Source of the DNA: Ignavibacteriaceae bacterium | Lineage (GTDB): Bacteria > Bacteroidota > Ignavibacteria > Ignavibacteriales > Ignavibacteriaceae | Reading direction: 5' to 3' | Length of the DNA: 39,575 nt | Assembly: GCA_023231105.1 (NCBI GenBank) | Contig: JALNWB010000016.1 | Location: forward strand, 1-39,575 | Part shown: positions 1-7,847 of the stretch, piece after piece | Layout: each line of letters begins with the position of its first letter | Position numbering within the stretch: position 1 is the first letter of the stretch | Position numbers and translations under genes: made by a program | Notes under the pieces: generated by a model | The model's input: the letters and a program-made list of their open reading frames with translations, nothing else | What the model was told of the DNA's origin: nothing | Databases searched by the model: none

Positions 1-1
1 A

Positions 2-388
2 AAACAAATTTTGATAGTTGACGATTCTGAAATTATTCAACAACGGTTGAGAGAACAACTCTCAATAATTCCCAACATAGAAGTTTTAAATCCTGTAAGC
101 AGTATATCTGAAGCGATAAATACTTTTAACAAATTTCATCCCGGTATTGTAATACTCGATATTCAATTGGCGGATGGTCTCGGATTTGGAGTGCTGGATG
201 TAATCAAAAAGCAAAATCCGAAAACAATAGTTATCATGTTCACAAATTACGCACAAGCCGAGTTCAGAAAACGGAGTCTTGACGGAGGAGCTGATTTTTT
301 TATTGATAAATCCAACGGTTCAATTTCTATTTATGATTTTATCCGTTGGTTTGCGCATGATCGTTCAACAGAAGGAATTTTTCTTTAA
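2..388 (+). CDS. Single-domain response regulator (5' end outside window)
   Basis: This is a CheY-like receiver domain with no output domain. The frame is open from base 2 and reads KQILIVDDSE, so the true start is probably only one or two codons upstream, outside the window; the TTG at 11 is not the start. Visible are the acidic pair (VDD), the phospho-acceptor Asp in ILDIQLADG (codon 158-160), the conserved Thr in MFTNY and the Lys in FFIDKS. It is clearly a paralogue of the receiver at 22893-23252: both share IL-VDDS near the start, LDIQL-DG around the phospho-acceptor and FF-DKS near the end. It sits 38 bp upstream of a large kinase and probably shares its transcript. It likely acts as a phosphorelay shuttle or through protein contacts; the target cannot be inferred. 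Confidence 0.9.
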   Translation, partial: KQILIVDDSEIIQQRLREQLSIIPNIEVLNPVSSISEAINTFNKFHPGIVILDIQLADGLGFGVLDVIKKQNPKTIVIMFTNYAQAEFRKRSLDGGADFFIDKSNGSISIYDFIRWFAHDRSTEGIFL

Positions 389-426
389 TAAATATTTAAT
401 TGTTTAGATCAAAGGAGTAATAAAGA

Positions 427-3400
427 ATGGGAAAAAATGATAAAGAAGAAACAGGGAGAGAAACTCTATTAGCTCAACTCTTTGGTTTACTTACAGCTGG
501 GATTGGTATAATAGCTCTACTTGGTTGGATATTAGGTATTCCGGTATTAGCAAGTTTTAGTTCCGGTTTTATACCAATGGCGCCAAGCACCGCGTTTTTG
601 TTTATATCCTTTGGTGTTGCTGTTTTTCTGTGCACACGATTTCCTAAAACCAACCGGTTTTACAAAACAGGAATTATTATTTGTTCTGTTGGCACTTTAA
701 TTTCACTTCTCTTGTTTTTTCTTTCTTCTTTTGGAATACGTCTTGCAGCTGAACACTTCGGGTTCAAGGTTGAAGGATTAATCGCCGGAACACCATTTGG
801 GAATATTTCACCCTTGACGGCATTTTGTTTTGTTCTTGCCGGTTTATCATTTCTTATTTCACAATCATCATCGAAACAACAGAAGTTAATGTCTGCTGCT
901 TTCTCTTTTGCTTTTTTAGTTATTCTGATCTCAATCATACTTTTATTAAATCATCTTTTTGGAACACCGCTACTTTATGGTACTCAATTTATTCCGCCGG
1001 CACTTTCAACTTCACTTGCTTTATTTTTTCTTGGAATAGCACTGATAGCATTGATAACTCCTAAGGTATGGCAATATAATAGTGAAACTGATGCTGCTTT
1101 AACAAGATCATCCATAATCCTCATCTCGGTTTTTATAGTTCTGGCTGCTGGAATAATTTCAGCGGGGTACTTATATTATATGCAAAATGAAAAAGAATAC
1201 AGATTGCAAAAAGAGAGGGAGCTTTTTTCTGTTGCCGATTTGAAAATAAATGAACTCACTCGCATTCGAAAAGAATGGGTTGCGGATGCTTCTTTATTTT
1301 ACGACAACTCTGCTTTTTCTACTCTTGTTGATGACTATTTTAATAACCAGAAAGATTTTGAAGCACAACGGCAGCTTCGAACATGGCTGAGTCATTTCAA
1401 GACCGCACATGAATATAATAAGGTGCGTCTGCTTGATACTAAAGGTGTTGTACGATTTGCTTTACCCGATTCACCCGTACCAAATTCATCCTTTTTTGAA
1501 AATAAAGTTTCTGAAACTATTAAATCTGGTAAGATTACAATTACTGATTTCTACAGAAATGAATACGATCAACATATCTATCTGAATATTTTAGTTCCCA
1601 TCCTCGATCCTAAAAATAATAAACGAGTTAATGGCGTTCTGTCTTTGCGGATAGATCCGGAATCATATCTCTATTCTTATATCAGAAGCTGGCCTACACC
1701 AAGCAAAACATCGGAGACTATGATCGTTCGAAGAGAAGGTGATGATGTTCTCTATTTGAATGAGGTTAAATTAAAGAAGAACACAGCTCTTTCATATCGT
1801 GTTTCTCTTCAGAACAAAAATATAGCGGCAGTTAAAGCGGTGCTTGGAAAAGAGGGAATTGTTGAAAGTATTGACTACAAAAATGTTCCGGTTCTTGCAT
1901 ACTTACAAAAAATACCAAACTCACCCTGGTTCATTGTTGCTAAGATTGATCTGGCTGAAGTATATGCCCCGTTGCGAGAAAGACTTTGGATGATGATCTT
2001 TCTGATTGCTGCTCTTCTCTTTGGTTCCGGTACAAGTGTAGCTGTAGTTTGGCGGCAGCAGCGTGCGCGCTTTTATAAAGAGAGGTTTCAATCAGCCGAG
2101 ACATTACGTGATAGTTACACTTTGTTGGAAAAAGCGAATGAAGGATTGCACAGAGAGATTGCCGAACGCAAGCGGGCAGAAGGCGCTCTGGTTGATAGCG
2201 AAAAACGTTTTCGCGCACTCATCGAAAATGCGCCGGATGGCATTTCCTTGTTGGGAGTTGATGGAAAAATAGTTTATGCAAGTCCATCCACGCAGCGCAT
2301 TCTTGGCATAACTCCCGAAGAAGCCATCGGCAAGGATCCGAAAGATTATACGCACCCTGACGACCTTGAGCCGCTCCTAACTCTGCTTAATGATCTATTG
2401 CAAAAGCCCGGTGGCAGTTTTACTACCCAATATCGCTTTAGGAATAAAGATGGCTCGTGGCGCTGGCTTGAAAGTACAGTGAGCAACTTGTTGAACGAAT
2501 CATTTGTGGAAGCCATCGTTTTCAACTTTCGAGATATCACCGAACGCAAGCTGGCAGAGGAGACGCTGCGGGAAAGCGAAGAGCGGTTCTCTAAGGTTTT
2601 CCACGTCAGTCACACAGCCATCGCTATCGCAACGCTCGAAGGTCCAATCGTTGACGTGAATGAACGCCTGATGAGCCTGACGGGCTTCAGCAAGGAGGAG
2701 ATGATAGGTCACTCGTCATTCGAGTTGGGCATCATCAACTTGGACGCCCGCGAAAGATTAGTCCAGCAGTTGCGCAAGGATGGTTCAATCCGTGACATGG
2801 AACTGGAACTTCGAGACAAGTACGGTAGCACGCACGTGGTCCTACTCTCCATGCATCTGATAGAATTAGCAGGCGAAAAGCGTGCTCTTACCATGTTCCA
2901 TGATATCACCGACCGCAAGCTTACAGAGGAAGAAATCCACAGGCTCAACGAAGAACTCGAACAGCGGGTGGTTCAACGCACCGCCCAACTCGAAGCAACG
3001 AATAAAGAACTCGAAGCTTTTTCATATTCCGTCTCTCACGATCTTCGTGGTCCCCTGCGTGCGATTGACGGCTTTTCAAGAATTCTTCTGCGAGATTATA
3101 TAAATACACTCGATGACGAAGGTAAGAGGCTGCTGAATATCGTAAGTATTAATACGAGAAAGATGGGGCAGCTTATTGACGACATCCTTTCTTTCTCCCG
3201 AGTGGGCAGAAAAGAAATTGGGCTGTCAGAAATCAACATGGAAAAATTAACAAAGGATGTTTTGAGCGAATTGAAATCAGATTCAGATGGACGGAAGATA
3301 AAAATTGAAGTCAAGCTGCTCCCGAATGTACATGCAGATGTTTCGATGATTCGCCAGGTCCTTGTCAATCTTTTGTCCAATGCAATTAAATTCACAAATA

Positions 3401-3714
3401 CGAGAGCCGGTGCATTGATTGAAGTCGGTTGTAATACAAGCATCTCTTCAGATAAGAGAGACAAGAGTGGATTGGTTGAGAACGTTTATTATGTGAAAGA
3501 TAACGGCGTTGGATTTGATATGACGTATGCAAATAAGCTCTTCGGCGTTTTTCAACGCTTGCACGGCGTTGAAGAATTTGATGGGACAGGCATTGGGCTT
3601 GCTATTGTAAAACGTGTTATAGACAAACATGGTGGACGCGTCTGGGCTGAAGGAAAGGTAAATGAGGGAGCGATGTTCTCTTTTACACTACCGGGAGTTT
3701 TATTAAAAAAGTAA
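427..3714 (+). CDS. Membrane-bound multi-PAS sensor histidine kinase
   Basis: The product is a 1095-residue inner-membrane histidine kinase. The start follows a good ribosome-binding site (AAAGGAG). About eight hydrophobic segments lie in residues 12-250. They are followed by an extracytoplasmic sensor of roughly 270 residues (255-525) that resembles a dCache/CHASE domain and ends with VPVLAYLQKIPNSPWFIVAK, then a last membrane segment near 525-547. Two PAS domains (about 590-715 and 715-835), a coiled coil and the kinase core follow. The H-box is SVSHDLRGPLRAIDGF with His871, the N-box is NLLSNAIKF, and the G-boxes are DNGVGFD and GTGIGLAIV. There is no attached receiver, so the Rcp1-like regulator 137 bp downstream is a plausible partner. 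By eye the PAS part (about 2150-3000) is richer in G+C than the membrane part, which suggests a mosaic gene. The ligand is unknown. Confidence 0.93.
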   Translation: MGKNDKEETGRETLLAQLFGLLTAGIGIIALLGWILGIPVLASFSSGFIPMAPSTAFLFISFGVAVFLCTRFPKTNRFYKTGIIICSVGTLISLLLFFLSSFGIRLAAEHFGFKVEGLIAGTPFGNISPLTAFCFVLAGLSFLISQSSSKQQKLMSAAFSFAFLVILISIILLLNHLFGTPLLYGTQFIPPALSTSLALFFLGIALIALITPKVWQYNSETDAALTRSSIILISVFIVLAAGIISAGYLYYMQNEKEYRLQKERELFSVADLKINELTRIRKEWVADASLFYDNSAFSTLVDDYFNNQKDFEAQRQLRTWLSHFKTAHEYNKVRLLDTKGVVRFALPDSPVPNSSFFENKVSETIKSGKITITDFYRNEYDQHIYLNILVPILDPKNNKRVNGVLSLRIDPESYLYSYIRSWPTPSKTSETMIVRREGDDVLYLNEVKLKKNTALSYRVSLQNKNIAAVKAVLGKEGIVESIDYKNVPVLAYLQKIPNSPWFIVAKIDLAEVYAPLRERLWMMIFLIAALLFGSGTSVAVVWRQQRARFYKERFQSAETLRDSYTLLEKANEGLHREIAERKRAEGALVDSEKRFRALIENAPDGISLLGVDGKIVYASPSTQRILGITPEEAIGKDPKDYTHPDDLEPLLTLLNDLLQKPGGSFTTQYRFRNKDGSWRWLESTVSNLLNESFVEAIVFNFRDITERKLAEETLRESEERFSKVFHVSHTAIAIATLEGPIVDVNERLMSLTGFSKEEMIGHSSFELGIINLDARERLVQQLRKDGSIRDMELELRDKYGSTHVVLLSMHLIELAGEKRALTMFHDITDRKLTEEEIHRLNEELEQRVVQRTAQLEATNKELEAFSYSVSHDLRGPLRAIDGFSRILLRDYINTLDDEGKRLLNIVSINTRKMGQLIDDILSFSRVGRKEIGLSEINMEKLTKDVLSELKSDSDGRKIKIEVKLLPNVHADVSMIRQVLVNLLSNAIKFTNTRAGALIEVGCNTSISSDKRDKSGLVENVYYVKDNGVGFDMTYANKLFGVFQRLHGVEEFDGTGIGLAIVKRVIDKHGGRVWAEGKVNEGAMFSFTLPGVLLKK

Positions 3715-3732
3715 CTCACTTTACGCAGGAGT

Positions 3733-3807
3733 CTTAATCATAATCTTAATCCTACTCTTAATCGGATTAAAAAATTGAGTAAGATTACGATTACAAGTAA
3801 GATTAAG
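3733..3807. repeat. CTTAATC-type repeat forming an imperfect hairpin
   Basis: The left arm (3733-3763) holds three copies of CTTAATC spaced 12 bases apart. The right arm (about 3777-3807) holds the complementary words GATTAAG, GATTAC and GAGTAAG. The arms can pair imperfectly around a short A-rich loop. It lies between a kinase stop and the next regulator start and may act as a terminator or RNA-processing hairpin, although no T-run follows. It may belong to the same class of simple dispersed repeats as those at 27297-27330 and 36689-36720. Confidence 0.6.
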
Positions 3808-3851
3808 AATTTTATTCATAAGGTGAAAAAGTAATATAAAAGGAGATCAAC

Positions 3852-4295
3852 ATGAACACAGAACAAATAGAGATTCTGCTCGTCGAGGATAATCCAAATG
3901 ATGCAGAACTCGCAATAAGAGCGCTGAAAGAGCGTAATCTTGCAAACAATCTGGTATGGGCGAAAGACGGCGCAGAAGCTCTGGATTTCATCTTTGCTAA
4001 AGGCGCATACGCCCATCGGAGTCCCAACAACCATCCAAAACTAATATTGCTGGATTTGAGACTGCCAAAGGTGGATGGATTAGAGGTTCTGAAGAAGATT
4101 AAAGCCGATGAACGGACGAAGGAAATCCCCGTTGTTGTTATGACATCTTCAACGGAGGATAAAGATATTGTAGAGAGTTACAAACTCGGTGTAAACAGTT
4201 TCATATCTAAACCAGTGAGTTTCGATGAATTTGTAAAGATGGTCTCGGAAGTTGGCCTGTACTGGCTGCTGCTGAATAGACCGCCGGTGGCTTAG
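3852..4295 (+). CDS. Rcp1-like single-domain response regulator
   Basis: This 147-residue receiver protein has no output domain. It starts after AAAGGAG. It shows the Rcp1/CheY subfamily pattern: LLVEDNPNDAELAIRAL at the N-terminus, an extended loop before the phospho-acceptor Asp68 (LLDLRLPKVDG), VVMTSS and the conserved Lys in SKPVSFDEF. Rcp1-type regulators typically serve phytochrome-like or multi-PAS kinases. The gene lies downstream of the kinase at 427 and 23 bp upstream of the hybrid kinase at 4319, whose own first domain is also a receiver. Receiver swapping within a phosphorelay is therefore plausible, but this is inferred from gene order only. Confidence 0.93.
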   Translation: MNTEQIEILLVEDNPNDAELAIRALKERNLANNLVWAKDGAEALDFIFAKGAYAHRSPNNHPKLILLDLRLPKVDGLEVLKKIKADERTKEIPVVVMTSSTEDKDIVESYKLGVNSFISKPVSFDEFVKMVSEVGLYWLLLNRPPVA

Positions 4296-4318
4296 GAGAA
4301 TTAACAAAAGGAGAAACT

Positions 4319-7300
4319 ATGGACAGAGAACTTCGAATCTTAATACTTGAAGATAATTCTGCCGACGCCGAATTGATGCAACGAGAATTGCGAAACGCGG
4401 AAATAACTTTCACATCAATGCTTGTGCATTCAAGAGAAGGATTTATCAAAGGGCTTGAGGAATTCTCTCCCGATCTAATTCTCGCAGACTACAAGCTTCC
4501 TTCCTTTGACGGAATTTCAGCGTTAGATATCTCTCAAGAGAAGTGTCCTGATGTCCCATTCATTTTTGTAACCGGCACAATGGGAGAAGAATGGGCTGTT
4601 GAGACTTTAAAGCGTGGGGCATGGGACTATGTCATTAAGGATCGGATTTACCGGCTTGCATCTGTAGTGAAACGTGCATTACAAGATGCAAAGGAGCGGA
4701 CCGAGCGTAAACGTGCGGAGGAGACATCCAAAAAACTGTGGCGTGCTATTGAACAGAGCCCCGTGACAGTTCTGATCACAAACCCAAAGGGCAACATCGA
4801 GTACGTTAATCCGAAGTTCACGGAATTAACAGGCTATACAACTGAAGAAGCAATCGGGCAAAACCCCCGTATGTTTCAGTCCGGCAAAACACCTATAGAA
4901 GTATATAAACAGATGTGGGAAACAATTGCTTCCGGAAAGGAATGGCGCGGAGAATTTGTAAATAAGAAGAAAAACGGCGAGACGTTCTATGAAACCGCAA
5001 CCATTTCTGCCGTTAAAAATTACAAAGGTATAATAACACATTTCATTGCGGTTAAGGAAGATATAACCGAACGCAAGCGGGCGGAAGAAAAGCTGCGACA
5101 AGCTGAAGAAAAGTATCACAGTATTTTTTCAAATGCACTTGAAGGCATCTTCCAGGTTCTACCTGATGGGCGCTACATTACAGCGAACCCTGCATTTGTG
5201 AACATGCTCGGCTATAAATCGCCGTCAGAATTCATCGCCACTGTTACTGGCATTGGACACCAACTTTATGTCCATCCGGAAAGATACAATGAGTTGAAAA
5301 AGTTGTTCGATAAACTAAACATCGTACAGGAATTTGAGATTCAAATGTATCGCAAAGATGGCAGTATCATCTGGGTTTCTCTGAACGCGCGCACCAATTG
5401 TAACGATCATGGAACATTACTTTATTATGAAGGTACTGCCCAGGACATCACCGAGCAGAAAAAGATAAGAGATGTCGTGAAGCCCTCGACTTTATTACTC
5501 CGAATTCTGGGCATCTTTGCAGTAGTAGAGGTTCTGATAATGGGCATTCTCTCATTTACTGATATACCGCATGGCATCTGGGAGAATCTTACAGATGCTG
5601 TCTTTCTGACAATCTTTTGCGCGCCCCTTGTTTACTGGTTGGTTGTGAAGGGTTTGACACGGCATCTGGTACATGAAGTAACGGTTGCCCAAACTGAAGC
5701 GCAAGCCAACGAGTATCGCTATCAGACTCTCATTGACACTGCACCGGATATCGTTTACACGCTTGCTGCTGGTAATGGCATAATCACTTTGCTCAATCCA
5801 GCTTTTGAAACTATCACTGGATGGACGCGTAACGAATGGATAGGAAAAACATTTAACTCTATTGTTCATCCGGATGATCTGCAATTTGCAATAGAGACGT
5901 TTCAGCAAATCTTGAGAGGCGAGAATCCTCCTTCTTATGAACTGCGGATTCTAATAAAATCTGGAACGTACTTAGTGGGAGAATTTACGAGCGTACCTAA
6001 GTTCGAATTGGGAAAAATTGTTGGAGTACTTGGAATCGCACGCGATATTACTGAACGAAAGCGTGCCGAGCAAGAAATTATTTCTCAAAAAAATAGATTT
6101 GCGCAATTGTTTGACAACTCCCCGATTGCAATTGCTTTGTTAGATGATCAATATAAAGTTATTGTTGTCAATGAATCTTTCTCAGCGCTGTTTGGTTATT
6201 ATCTTGAAGAAGTTAAGGGTCGGACAATTAATGACTTAATAGTTTCTCCTGAATTCAAAAAAGAAGCAGAGGCGTATTTAGGTGAAACCCGTAGCGGCAA
6301 TCATATAAATAAAGAAAGCTACCGTATGAAAAAGGATGGTACTCTTTTTTACGTTCAAGTTGTTGGCGTACCTGTTGTTGTAAATGATAAGGTAGTTGGT
6401 ATGTACGGTATGTATGTGGACCTGACACAACGTAAGAAAACGGAAGACGAACTCATCTATGCAAAAGAAAAAGCGGAAGAGATGAGCCGTTTAAAATCAA
6501 ACTTCCTCGCTAATATGAGTCACGAACTAAGAACACCGCTAAATGGAATTATGGGTTATGCAGATATACTCACTTCGCAGCTTGATGAACCCGAACTTAT
6601 TGAAATGACTCAAGGCATCTATGACTCCGGTAAGAGGTTGAGTGAAACGTTAAACTTTATTCTTGATCTATCAGCGGCAGAAACCGATAAAATTGAAGTG
6701 ATTGCAAAAGATATTGTGGTAGTTCCACTTGTAAAAAATAAAGTGGAATCGTTTGCTCTAGAAGCGGCAAAAAGAAATCTTGTATTAGAAACCGTAATAA
6801 AAGAGGAAAATATTTTTGCTCATTTAGATGAACATCTCTTTAACCGGATACTTCACAACCTTCTTGATAATGCTCTAAAATTTACGAAGAAAGGGAAAAT
6901 TATTGTAGAGATCGGGAAAGAAATTAACACTGAAAAACCTTGGCTTTATATTAAAATAAAAGATACCGGGATTGGCATAGCAAGTGATAAACTTGATCTT
7001 ATCTGGGAAGAATTCCGGCAGGTAAGCGAAGGATTGAGCCGCAGTTATGAAGGATCAGGTCTCGGGTTAACAATTTCTAAAAAAGCAGTAGAATTAATGC
7101 AAGGGGTTATCTCTGTAGAAAGTGAATTAGGAGTAGGTTCTATATTCACGGTTAAATTTCCGGCGCTCAAAATTGCTCCACAAAAAGAAGCAGTTGTAAC
7201 AGAAAAACAAACAGCGGTTATTCAACCGGAAAAAGAAACGGCAGAAAAAACACCTTTGCCTTTAGCGCTTTGTGTTGAAGATGATTTTGCAAATAGAAAC

Positions 7301-7624
7301 ATTATAAAATTCTTCTTGAAAAATATTTGTACAGTCGAAATGGCGGAAGATGCGGAGGCAGCTTTACAATTAACTGCTGAGAAGAAATATGATTTGGTTT
7401 TGATGGATATAAACCTTGGAGGAGAAATGAATGGAATGGAAGTGGTTCAAGAAATATTAAAAATACCGCAGTACGTAAACACACCGCTAATAGCAGTAAC
7501 TGCCTATGCAACGGAAAGAGATAAAGCAGATTTCTTAAAAGGCGGATGCACCCATTATATTTCTAAACCATTTCAACAACAAGAGATTATAGATTTGGTA
7601 ACAAGTGCGCTAAAAAATAATTAG
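4319..7624 (+). CDS. Hybrid histidine kinase: REC-PAS-PAS-TM-TM-PAS-PAS-kinase-REC
   Basis: The 1101-residue product starts after AAAGGAG. Domains in order: receiver (about 1-125, acceptor Asp57 in LADYKLP), PAS (138-260), PAS (262-380), two hydrophobic segments (about 390-412 and 418-440), PAS (462-585), PAS (590-710), HisKA with His735 in NMSHELRTPLNGIMGY, HATPase with NLLDNALKF, DTGIGIA and GSGLGLTIS, and a C-terminal receiver with Asp1030 (LMDINLGGEMNG). The membrane hairpin in the middle of the chain looks like the N-terminus of an ordinary kinase fused behind a REC-PAS-PAS module. The fourth PAS closely matches the last PAS of the kinase at 13430 (shared YGMYVDLTQRK). It is probably anchored in the inner membrane with both ends in the cytoplasm. 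Input signals are unknown. Confidence 0.92.
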   Translation: MDRELRILILEDNSADAELMQRELRNAEITFTSMLVHSREGFIKGLEEFSPDLILADYKLPSFDGISALDISQEKCPDVPFIFVTGTMGEEWAVETLKRGAWDYVIKDRIYRLASVVKRALQDAKERTERKRAEETSKKLWRAIEQSPVTVLITNPKGNIEYVNPKFTELTGYTTEEAIGQNPRMFQSGKTPIEVYKQMWETIASGKEWRGEFVNKKKNGETFYETATISAVKNYKGIITHFIAVKEDITERKRAEEKLRQAEEKYHSIFSNALEGIFQVLPDGRYITANPAFVNMLGYKSPSEFIATVTGIGHQLYVHPERYNELKKLFDKLNIVQEFEIQMYRKDGSIIWVSLNARTNCNDHGTLLYYEGTAQDITEQKKIRDVVKPSTLLLRILGIFAVVEVLIMGILSFTDIPHGIWENLTDAVFLTIFCAPLVYWLVVKGLTRHLVHEVTVAQTEAQANEYRYQTLIDTAPDIVYTLAAGNGIITLLNPAFETITGWTRNEWIGKTFNSIVHPDDLQFAIETFQQILRGENPPSYELRILIKSGTYLVGEFTSVPKFELGKIVGVLGIARDITERKRAEQEIISQKNRFAQLFDNSPIAIALLDDQYKVIVVNESFSALFGYYLEEVKGRTINDLIVSPEFKKEAEAYLGETRSGNHINKESYRMKKDGTLFYVQVVGVPVVVNDKVVGMYGMYVDLTQRKKTEDELIYAKEKAEEMSRLKSNFLANMSHELRTPLNGIMGYADILTSQLDEPELIEMTQGIYDSGKRLSETLNFILDLSAAETDKIEVIAKDIVVVPLVKNKVESFALEAAKRNLVLETVIKEENIFAHLDEHLFNRILHNLLDNALKFTKKGKIIVEIGKEINTEKPWLYIKIKDTGIGIASDKLDLIWEEFRQVSEGLSRSYEGSGLGLTISKKAVELMQGVISVESELGVGSIFTVKFPALKIAPQKEAVVTEKQTAVIQPEKETAEKTPLPLALCVEDDFANRNIIKFFLKNICTVEMAEDAEAALQLTAEKKYDLVLMDINLGGEMNGMEVVQEILKIPQYVNTPLIAVTAYATERDKADFLKGGCTHYISKPFQQQEIIDLVTSALKNN

Positions 7625-7636
7625 GCTGCTAGAGCG

Positions 7637-7658
7637 TCGTTAATAATAACGTTAACGA
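7637..7658. terminator. Stem-loop after the hybrid kinase
   Basis: TCGTTAA (7637-7643) and TTAACGA (7652-7658) form a 7-bp stem with an 8-base loop, 13 bases after the stop at 7624. There is no clear T-run, so it is only a candidate terminator or RNA-end structure. Confidence 0.35.
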
Positions 7659-7725
7659 TAATTGAATATCGTGTAATGAATTTCGAAGTGAATGCAATCT
7701 GTATTTCAACTTCATAATTTGACCT

Positions 7726-7755
7726 TTGTCATATTCTAATTCTCTATTATCTTTG
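7726..7755 (+). promoter_or_regulatory. Bacteroidota-type promoter for the kinase at 7848
   Basis: TTG at 7726-7728 is followed by exactly 19 bases and then TATCTTTG at 7748-7755. This fits the Bacteroidota sigma factor pattern with a -33 TTG and a -7 TAnnTTTG. The kinase start is 92 bases downstream, so transcription probably begins near 7763 and leaves a leader of about 85 bases. This makes the gene at 7848 the head of its own transcript. Confidence 0.65.
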
Positions 7756-7847
7756 CTTACAGAATGGTGACGTTCTTATAAAATGTTTTTCCATTTGCAC
7801 AATTATTTTTAGAGACTCTAAAAAAATCTACGGAAGGAAAACTGACG

